Positions 8,847 through 14,826 of a stretch of 45,600 bases of DNA are shown here, one piece after another (within the stretch, counting starts at the first letter, position 1; every line of letters begins with the position of its first letter). Location: assembly GCA_030685025.1 (NCBI GenBank), contig JAUXWC010000216.1, forward strand, positions 1 through 45,600, read 5' to 3'. The notes beneath the pieces were generated by a model that was not told where the DNA came from, did not search any database, and saw nothing but the letters and a program-made list of their open reading frames with translations. This DNA comes from Rhodoferax sp. GTDB lineage: Bacteria; Pseudomonadota; Gammaproteobacteria; Burkholderiales; Burkholderiaceae_C. The position numbers and the translations under genes were made by a program.

Positions 8847-8912
8847 GCGCAGCGCCGGGCCGCCCCCAAGCAAGCTCGCACCGCAGTGCGCAGCACGAAG
8901 GTACTTCAGTGA
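8843..8912 (+). repeat. Stop-to-start intergenic repeat, copy B
   Basis: A 70-base near-copy of 3518-3589. It again starts with ATGA carrying the upstream gene's stop, and ends in CAGTGAG containing the downstream GTG start. It includes AAGCAAGCTCGCACCGC, stem CGCAC/GTGCG and GAAGG as RBS. Confidence 0.85.
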
Positions 8913-9283
8913 GTTCTCGGACCTTGATGATCGTGGACGATTCCGCGATCATGCGCAACCGCATCGCGCGCCTGTGCAGCAAACCGGGTCTGGAGCGAGT
9001 CACGGTGGTGGCCATGGCGGGCGATGGCGCCCAGGCCCTGGAGCGTGCCGCCCAGGCCAAGCCCGACCTGGTCACGATGGATCTGACCATGCCCGTCATG
9101 GATGGCCCGGCCTGCCTGCAGGCACTGCGGGGTGTGCTGCCCAACGCGCGTGTTCTGGTGGTGTCGGCCCTGAGCGACCGCGCCACCGCGCTTCAGGCAT
9201 TGACCAAGGGGGCACATGGCTTCCTACTCAAACCGTTTTCCGATCAGCAATTGATTGCATCCCTGCAGGAATTGATGTCATGA
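8909..9283 (+). CDS. CheY-like single-domain response regulator
   Basis: A 124-residue receiver domain. The acidic pocket is in LMIVDDSA, the phospho-acceptor Asp in LVTMDLTMPVMDG, the switch region in VVSALSD, and the conserved Lys in FLLKPFS. The GTG at 8909 (RBS GAAGG, 9 bases upstream) is preferred to the ATG at 8843, because the extra 22 residues would be encoded by the repeat and precede the first beta strand. Likely phosphorylated by the kinase just upstream. There is no output domain, so it probably acts by protein contact. Confidence 0.88.
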   Translation: MSSRTLMIVDDSAIMRNRIARLCSKPGLERVTVVAMAGDGAQALERAAQAKPDLVTMDLTMPVMDGPACLQALRGVLPNARVLVVSALSDRATALQALTKGAHGFLLKPFSDQQLIASLQELMS

Positions 9284-9750
9284 GTACCACTACCTTGAAG
9301 CCGGCTGACATCAAGGTCTTTTCAGACGCCGCCATGGCTTTCTTCGGACATACGACCGACAAGCGCGCTGCGGTCAAGACTGCCTACCTGATGGACCGTC
9401 GCGACTCCGTGGTCTGGAGCGATTTTCAGGGTCTTATCGAACTGGGTGGCCAGTATCGTGGCAGTGTGGCCTTCTCCGCGCCGCGCGGCCTGCTGTCGCA
9501 TGTCCTGTTGCTGATTGGCGAGGGCGACTATTCAGACGCCAGCCACCAGGACATCGTGGGAGAAATCGCCAACCAGATGTCAGGCTACGCCAGGCGCCAC
9601 TTTGGTCAAAAGATGGACATCTCGCCGCCACGCGTGCTGACCAATCCTGCCGACCTGGCGCAGCCTGCACCCGATGCCGTGCCATTTGTCATCCCGCTGA
9701 TGTGGGAGCGTTATGAGGCCCACCTGGTGGTGCGAATGACTTCCGTTTGA
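9280..9750 (+). CDS. CheX-like CheY-P phosphatase
   Basis: A 156-residue protein overlapping the regulator gene by ATGA, so translation is probably coupled. The segment VGEIANQMSGYARR carries the E-x2-N pair used by CheC/CheX/FliY phosphatases to dephosphorylate CheY-P. The preceding LGGQYRGSVAFSAP fits the CheX fold. It completes a three-gene relay of kinase, receiver and phosphatase. The last codons lie in a repeat also found at the end of the glycosyltransferase gene near 20 kb. Family assignment rests on motif and context. Confidence 0.75.
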   Translation: MSTTTLKPADIKVFSDAAMAFFGHTTDKRAAVKTAYLMDRRDSVVWSDFQGLIELGGQYRGSVAFSAPRGLLSHVLLLIGEGDYSDASHQDIVGEIANQMSGYARRHFGQKMDISPPRVLTNPADLAQPAPDAVPFVIPLMWERYEAHLVVRMTSV

Positions 9751-9778
9751 TTTCACGCAGAAGGCGTGCCATTGTCAC
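9725..9778. repeat. Gene-end repeat, copy 1
   Basis: About 46 of 54 bases match 20045-20098. It spans the stop of the CheX-like gene (core CCGTTTGATTTCACGC) and, on the minus strand, the C-terminal codons of a small hypothetical gene. It ends in TTGTCAC, which resembles a single Pho half-site. Confidence 0.75.
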
Positions 9779-9956
9779 GCCATTGGCCCAGATCCGCAGG
9801 TGGGGTGTTCGGTCTGGAAACGGGATGCGTCAACTGACGCCAGTAGGCCTTGATCGATGCCACCAGAGTCTGGTCGTGTGGTGCGGCACGCGGCAGCGCA
9901 CCCATCGGCAAGTTGATGAGTGAAAACGGAAAGGTGGGCGTAGGCACTTCTTTCAT
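9753..9956 (-). CDS. Small hypothetical protein (67 aa)
   Basis: Not recognised. The ATG at 9956 has AGGA six bases upstream; an ATG two codons earlier is too close to it. The sequence has a hydrophobic/Pro N-terminus (TPTFPFSLINLPMG) and a more polar middle (LVASIKAYWRQLTH). The C-terminus QWRDNGTPSA resembles QWYDNRASSA encoded on the minus strand of the second repeat copy near 20.1 kb, which hints at a real protein motif. No TM helix is evident. It may instead be chance coding in an intergenic repeat. Confidence 0.45.
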   Translation of the reverse strand: MKEVPTPTFPFSLINLPMGALPRAAPHDQTLVASIKAYWRQLTHPVSRPNTPPADLGQWRDNGTPSA

Positions 9957-10058
9957 GGACATTCCTGCAAAATTTCATGGTGGGCTGGTTACAGCACGCA
10001 TTGTTCTCAAGCACCGTGACAAGCTGGCGACGCTTGCGTGAAAGCTTGATGACATGCA

Positions 10059-10092
10059 TGGTCACAACGCTGTCATGTGAGCCGGGTACACC
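10059..10092 (+). promoter_or_regulatory. Pho box and -10 before the OlsA-like gene
   Basis: Half-sites TGGTCAC (10059-10065, 5 of 7) and CTGTCAT (10070-10076, 7 of 7) lie at 11-base pitch. Ten bases further is TACACC (10087-10092) as a possible -10. The geometry is the same as before pstS. The start site predicted from it falls at about the ATG at 10099. Confidence 0.6.
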
Positions 10093-10098
10093 TTGGGC

Positions 10099-10908
10099 AT
10101 GGTTGAACAAACACTGCCTTACCCGGACAGCCCCGATCAGTCAGGCCAGCGTTCGCGCCGCCAGCAATTTGTGGCTCTGCTGCGCCTGGCGTGTGAACTG
10201 ACGCGTGGCGCGCTGATCTTGTGGCTGTGGTTTCCACGTCTGCACCGCGATCAGCAGCTTCGTGAGATCAAGCATTGGGCACAAAGGATGCTGCGGATTC
10301 TGCGTGTTGACGTGTCGTGCGACGGTGTACCGATCGACGGCCGCGCGAGTCTGGTGGTCTCCAACCACGTCTCCTGGCTCGATGTGTTGGTGATCCAGTC
10401 CCTGATGCCCGGTCGCTTCATCGCCAAGACCGAGGTACTGGGTTGGCCGGTGATTGGCAAGCTGGCCCAGGCCAGTGGCACCATCTTCGTGGACCGGCAA
10501 TCACTCAAATCCACCCGCGCCATGGTGGCGTGCAGCACCACGGCCTTGCGCCAAGGCTATTGCGTGGCGGGCTTTCCGGAAGGCACCAGCAGTGATGGCG
10601 CCGATGTGGCGGTCTTTCACGCCAACCTGTTTGACGCGGCGGTCAAAGCCGGCGTGGCCGTGCAGCCGCTGGTCTTGCGCTACCTCGACGGTGCCACTGG
10701 CTTGCGCCATGACGCCGCCGCCTTTACGGGGGATGACACCCTGGTGTCGTCGATGCAAAAGGTGGTGGCCAGCACGGCCATGGTCAGTCGGGTGCAATTT
10801 GGTTACCGTATAGATTCCGATGGCCAAACTCGCAAGTCGCTTGCGAGCCAGTCGCACCTGTCGATTCGAAACCGGCTCTTGCAACATGACCCAGGGAGGG
10901 CACCTTGA
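10099..10908 (+). CDS. 1-acyl-glycerol-3-phosphate / lyso-ornithine lipid O-acyltransferase (PlsC/OlsA family)
   Basis: A 269-residue membrane-associated acyltransferase. It shows an N-terminal hydrophobic helix (LTRGALILWLWF), the HX4D catalytic motif in SNHVSWLDV, FVDRQS, and the acyl-acceptor motif FPEGTSS. Family members acylate lysophosphatidate or, as OlsA, lyso-ornithine lipid. The Pho box just upstream and an OlsB homologue 7 kb away favour the OlsA role; this is inference, and PlsC remains possible. ATG at 10099; a TTG two codons earlier is less likely. Its stop overlaps the next start (TGATG), coupling it to a c-di-GMP gene. Confidence 0.8.
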   Translation: MVEQTLPYPDSPDQSGQRSRRQQFVALLRLACELTRGALILWLWFPRLHRDQQLREIKHWAQRMLRILRVDVSCDGVPIDGRASLVVSNHVSWLDVLVIQSLMPGRFIAKTEVLGWPVIGKLAQASGTIFVDRQSLKSTRAMVACSTTALRQGYCVAGFPEGTSSDGADVAVFHANLFDAAVKAGVAVQPLVLRYLDGATGLRHDAAAFTGDDTLVSSMQKVVASTAMVSRVQFGYRIDSDGQTRKSLASQSHLSIRNRLLQHDPGRAP

Positions 10909-12743
10909 TGCATACGCTCGACATCCCGGCGCCTGACTTGTTGGCGGCGCCAACATCCCGGTCGGTCAATCCCTTGCGGCGCGTGCTTCGGGAGTCCGCG
11001 CTTTATCCCGTGTTCCAGCCCATTGTCAATTTGGGCGACCAATCCGTGTACGCGCACGAAGCGCTGATTCGCGGCCCACAGGGCTCGGCGCTGCACACAC
11101 CCGATGCCCTGTTGCGCGCCGCGGCGGTGGAGCAACTGAGCTACGAGTTTGAGGCTGCCTGTGTGGTCGCTTCGTTGCGGCATTGGGGCCAGACCAGCGT
11201 GCCCGGGCGTTTGTTCGTCAATCTCAGCGCCAGCGCATTGACACAGTTGATGGCGCGGCGCGGCCGCGATGCCATTCTGGATTTGATCGTCACCTTTGGC
11301 GTATTGCCGCGCATGCTGGTGGTGGAGATCACCGAGCACGAGCGGGTCGAAGACATGGACCACCTGGCCGAGGTGGTGCGCGAGGTGCACTCGGCCGGCG
11401 TGGCGCTGGCGCTGGATGATTTCGGCGATGGGCGTTCCAGCCTGCGTTTGTGGTCCCAACTCAAGCCCGAGTTTGTCAAGATTGACAAGTACTTCACCAA
11501 GAACATCAGCCAACACGGCGACAAGCTCAAGACGATTCAGGCCCTGCAGCAGATCGCCGAGGTTTTCGGCACCTCGCTGGTAGCCGAGGGCATCGAGACG
11601 GCGCAGGATCTGCGCGTGCTGCGCGATCTGGGCATCGGTTTCGGTCAAGGCTACTTCCTGGGTCGCCCCTGTGCCAGTGCGTCAGAGGTACTGGCGCCAG
11701 CGCCCAAGGCGGTGCTCAGTGAGCGACAGATTGTCGTGTTCCCGGAGTTGTCGCGCGCCAGTTCGGGGGGCCACTTGCGGGGCTTCTCGCTGGTGCAAGC
11801 GCCCACCGTGACGGCCAACACCACGAATAACGAGTTGGCGGCGGTTTTCATGGCCGCGCCCGAATTGCATGGCGTCGTCATGCTCGACGGCGAACGGCCG
11901 GTGGCGATCATTAACCGGGCGCGCTTCTTCAACGAATACACCAAGCTCTACTTCCGCGAGGTCTGGGGCCGGCGCTCCTGCGCCATGCACGCCAATCTGG
12001 AACCCAGGTTGATCGAACGCGACCACAGCGTGGACGAGCTGATCGGGATCCTCACTTCGCAGGACCAGCGTTACCTGACCGATGGCTTCATCGTGACCCA
12101 GAACGGCCGCTATGTTGGCCTGGGCACCGGTGACCAACTGGTGCGTTCGGTGACCGAGACCCGCATCGAGGCGGCGCGCCATGCCAACCCGCTGACCTTC
12201 CTGCCAGGCAATATCCCGATCAGTCAGCACATTGAACGCTTACTCAAGAAGCAGGCAAAGTTTGTGGCGTGTTACGCCGACCTGAACAACTTCAAACCCT
12301 TCAATGACTACTACGGCTACTGGCGCGGCGACGAGATGATCCGCTTGCTGGCGCGTATTGCCATGGAGCAGTGTGACGCTCAGCGCGACTTCCTGGGCCA
12401 TGTCGGTGGTGATGACTTCTTCTTGTTGTTCCAGAGCGCCGATTGGCGCGATCGCGGCGAGCGCATCGTCGCGGAGTTCGATGCGCGGGCCTTGGCGCTG
12501 TTCGATGACGACGCACGCGCGGCCGGCGGCATCCACGCCGAAGACCGGCATGGCGTGGCCCGGTTCTTCCCGTGTACCACCTTGTCGATAGGCGCCGTGG
12601 CCATCGATGGCAGCCGGTTCTCCCGAGCCGAAGACGTGGCCAATCTGGCCGCGCAGGCCAAGCATGACGCCAAGCAAGCCTGTGCCGGCTTGCTGGAGCG
12701 TTCAGCGCCGGCCGGCAATCAGGACGAGGCGCGGCGCAACTGA
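10908..12743 (+). CDS. EAL-CBS-GGDEF c-di-GMP signalling protein
   Basis: A 611-residue soluble protein. The EAL phosphodiesterase domain (about residues 25-260) keeps YAHEALIRG, VVEITEH, LALDDFGDG, VKIDKYF, VAEGIET and GQGYFLGRP, so it is probably active. A middle region (about 290-420) fits paired CBS-type modules. The C-terminal cyclase domain has CYADLNNFKPFNDYYG and GGDDF instead of GGDEF, so cyclase activity is uncertain. RBS GGGAGG lies inside the upstream gene. The TGATG overlap with the OlsA-like gene and the Pho box before that gene suggest phosphate-dependent expression. Confidence 0.88.
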   Translation: MHTLDIPAPDLLAAPTSRSVNPLRRVLRESALYPVFQPIVNLGDQSVYAHEALIRGPQGSALHTPDALLRAAAVEQLSYEFEAACVVASLRHWGQTSVPGRLFVNLSASALTQLMARRGRDAILDLIVTFGVLPRMLVVEITEHERVEDMDHLAEVVREVHSAGVALALDDFGDGRSSLRLWSQLKPEFVKIDKYFTKNISQHGDKLKTIQALQQIAEVFGTSLVAEGIETAQDLRVLRDLGIGFGQGYFLGRPCASASEVLAPAPKAVLSERQIVVFPELSRASSGGHLRGFSLVQAPTVTANTTNNELAAVFMAAPELHGVVMLDGERPVAIINRARFFNEYTKLYFREVWGRRSCAMHANLEPRLIERDHSVDELIGILTSQDQRYLTDGFIVTQNGRYVGLGTGDQLVRSVTETRIEAARHANPLTFLPGNIPISQHIERLLKKQAKFVACYADLNNFKPFNDYYGYWRGDEMIRLLARIAMEQCDAQRDFLGHVGGDDFFLLFQSADWRDRGERIVAEFDARALALFDDDARAAGGIHAEDRHGVARFFPCTTLSIGAVAIDGSRFSRAEDVANLAAQAKHDAKQACAGLLERSAPAGNQDEARRN

Positions 12744-12844
12744 AGCCGTGCACGCTGCAAGGCAATGAACTCCAGCACGCCCCAGGCCAGGCAGGCGCTC
12801 AGCAGGGCCATCATCCGAAAAAGCGCAGCGTGTCGTCGTGTCAT
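12719..12844 (-). CDS. Possible small single-TM membrane protein (41 aa)
   Basis: Begins MTRRHAALFR, followed by a hydrophobic stretch MMALLSACLAWGVLEFIAL long enough for one TM helix, then an Arg-rich tail, matching positive-inside small membrane proteins. Its 3' end overlaps the end of the c-di-GMP gene by 25 bases. The ribosome binding site is weak (ACGGAA). Too short to be sure it is expressed. Confidence 0.4.
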   Translation of the reverse strand: MTRRHAALFRMMALLSACLAWGVLEFIALQRARLQLRRASS

Positions 12845-12919
12845 GGGTGGTTCCGTGGATCCGTGGTGTGCACACCATAGGCCAGCCTCGTGACCAGCGC
12901 ATGACAGTGCCAATTCGAG

Positions 12920-13933
12920 ATGATCCCACCTGAACTGCCCGAGCAAGAGGCGCTGGCGCGCATCATCGAACTCGGGGCCGGGTGGTTGGATGTGCGCACG
13001 GTTTGCCAGGTCGCCTTGCCCAGTGGCGGCAGCTATCCGGTGCAGGCGATTACCCTGGGCAACCCGTCGCGCGAGGTGCCGGCGGTGGGCTACTTTGGCG
13101 GCGTTCATGGCCTGGAGCGCATTGGCGCGGCGGTGGTCATCGCTTATCTGCAAAGCCTGGTCATGCGCCTGCAGTGGGACAGCACCCTGCACCGGCAACT
13201 GGAGTCGCTGCGCATGGTCTTCATGCCGCTGGTCAACCCAGGCGGCATGGCCTTGGGCACCCGCGCCAATCCCAACGGGGTCGATTTGATGCGCAATGCG
13301 CCGGTGCAGGCGACCGAGAAGGTGCCGTTCCTGGTGGGCGGGCAGCGCTTCAGTGCCCGCTTTCCCTGGTACCGGGGCCAGACCGGTGCGCCGATGGAGC
13401 TGGAAAACCAGGCGGTCTGCGAGCTGGTCTCGGACGAGCTGCTGTCACGCGAGTTCAGCTTGTGTGTGGACTGCCACTCTGGTTTTGGCGCGAGCGACCG
13501 CATCTGGTTTCCCTACGCCCACACCCGTGCGCCGATCGCCCACCTGGCCGAAATGCGTGCGCTCAAACACATCTTCACCCAGTCTCACACCCACCACCAA
13601 TACCTGTTTGAACCCCAAAGCGTGCAGTACCTGGCGCATGGCGACCTGTGGGACCACCTCTACCAACAGGCCAGCGCCCGCGCCTCGGGCGTGTTCCTGC
13701 CCTTGACGCTGGAGATGGGGTCCTGGTTGTGGGTGAAGAAGAACCCGCGCCAGTTGTTCTCGCGCTTTGGGCTCTTCAATCCACTGATCGAGCATCGAAT
13801 GCAGCGCGTGCTGCGGCGCCATCAGTCCTTGCTGGACTTTCTGTCGCGCGCGGCCTGTGGCCATCGCCTGTGGCTGCCTGATGCGCAGGCCCGCGTGCGC
13901 CATCATGCGCAGGCGCTGCAAGACTGGTATTGA
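12920..13933 (+). CDS. M14-family zinc carboxypeptidase-like protein
   Basis: A 337-residue cytoplasmic protein with no signal peptide. Zinc ligands are recognisable: GGVHGLER (H-x2-E) and DCHSGFG (third His). MPLVNPGGM and the NPNGVDLMRN block are typical of M14 / DUF2817 peptidases, and LEMGSW supplies the catalytic Glu. The substrate is unknown; relatives cleave peptides or amide-linked side chains. The alpha/beta hydrolase gene starts 6 bases after its stop, so the two probably form an operon. The ATG at 12920 follows a CGAG-type weak RBS. The link to the phosphate genes is only positional. Confidence 0.85.
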   Translation: MIPPELPEQEALARIIELGAGWLDVRTVCQVALPSGGSYPVQAITLGNPSREVPAVGYFGGVHGLERIGAAVVIAYLQSLVMRLQWDSTLHRQLESLRMVFMPLVNPGGMALGTRANPNGVDLMRNAPVQATEKVPFLVGGQRFSARFPWYRGQTGAPMELENQAVCELVSDELLSREFSLCVDCHSGFGASDRIWFPYAHTRAPIAHLAEMRALKHIFTQSHTHHQYLFEPQSVQYLAHGDLWDHLYQQASARASGVFLPLTLEMGSWLWVKKNPRQLFSRFGLFNPLIEHRMQRVLRRHQSLLDFLSRAACGHRLWLPDAQARVRHHAQALQDWY

Positions 13934-13939
13934 CTGATC

Positions 13940-14695
13940 ATGGCAAGCTGGATTCTTTTGCGGGGTTTGACGCGGGAGAGCGGGCACTGGGGCGCGTTTG
14001 TCGGGCAATTCCAGGCGGCACTGCCCGGCAGCGAGGTGCTGACACTCGACCTGCCGGGCAATGGCGCTTTGTTTACGCAGCGCAGCCCGACGCGTGTGCG
14101 AGACATGATGGAGCACTGTCGGGCGCAGTTGGTGTGCCGCCAACTGACGGCGCCTTACCATGTGCTGGCGATGTCCTTGGGTGCCATGGTGGCGGTGGCT
14201 TGGGCCGATGCCTACCCACGGGAGCTGGCCGCCCAGGTGCTTATCAACACCAGCATGCGGCCCTTCAGTCGGTTCCATGAACGCCTTCTTCCCGCCAACT
14301 ATGGCACCCTGATCAGGCTGGCGGTGCTGGGCGGCACGCCCGAGGAGTGGGAGGGCGCGGTGTTACGCCTTACCGCCAACGATGCTCACCCCGACGTCAC
14401 GGCGCACTGGTTGGCCCTTGGGCAAGCCCATCCTGTCTCACGCGCCAATGCGCTGCGCCAATTGCTGGCGGCCAGCCGCTTTCATGCGCCCGCACGCCAG
14501 CCGAACGTGCCTACGTTGGTGCTGGCCAGCACCAAGGATCGACTGGTCAGCGTCGAATGCTCGCGCGCGCTGGCTCGCCAATGGCAATGCCCGCTGCGCT
14601 TGCATCCCACCGCCGGGCACGACCTGCCGCTGGATGACGGGCCGTGGGTGGCGGCACAGGTCTGTGAGCTGCTGGTGCCCGAAAGATGCGACTGA
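13940..14695 (+). CDS. Alpha/beta-fold hydrolase
   Basis: A 251-residue protein. LLRGLTRESGHWG forms the oxyanion region, AMSLGAM contains the nucleophile Ser in a GxSxG-like turn (Ala in the first position), STKDRLVS the catalytic Asp and AGHDLPLDDG the catalytic His. The family covers esterases, lipases and acyl hydrolases; the substrate cannot be inferred. Only 6 bases follow the M14 gene, so they are probably co-transcribed. Convergent with the phytase-like gene across a 131-base gap. Confidence 0.85.
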   Translation: MASWILLRGLTRESGHWGAFVGQFQAALPGSEVLTLDLPGNGALFTQRSPTRVRDMMEHCRAQLVCRQLTAPYHVLAMSLGAMVAVAWADAYPRELAAQVLINTSMRPFSRFHERLLPANYGTLIRLAVLGGTPEEWEGAVLRLTANDAHPDVTAHWLALGQAHPVSRANALRQLLAASRFHAPARQPNVPTLVLASTKDRLVSVECSRALARQWQCPLRLHPTAGHDLPLDDGPWVAAQVCELLVPERCD

Positions 14696-14720
14696 CGACT
14701 TCTTCTGCGTCAGCTTCATG

Positions 14721-14764
14721 CGTTCATTCAGCGCGGCCATGTCCCACAAGGCCGGCTGAACGCT
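14721..14764. terminator. Inverted repeat between convergent genes, possible bidirectional terminator
   Basis: Arms GCGTTCA-ttc-AGC-gc-GGCC and GGCC-gg-CT-GAACGC pair with small bulges around a 10-base loop. There is no clear T-tract on either side, so an intrinsic terminator is uncertain. Confidence 0.4.
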
Positions 14765-14826
14765 TCGGTCGACTGGCGCTGGCCCGCGGGATCGGCGTCG
14801 TGGTTGGCGGCGTCACCCGCCACGGG

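Noticed and set aside
8843-8908. ATG start for the CheY-like gene overlapping the upstream stop
   Set aside because: The 22 extra residues are encoded by the intergenic repeat and precede the receiver fold; the GTG at 8909 has a proper RBS and mirrors the other repeat copy.
9772-9789. Further Pho box (TTGTCAC then TTGGCCC)
   Set aside because: The second half matches only 4 of 7 and no plus-strand gene starts nearby; the first half belongs to the gene-end repeat.
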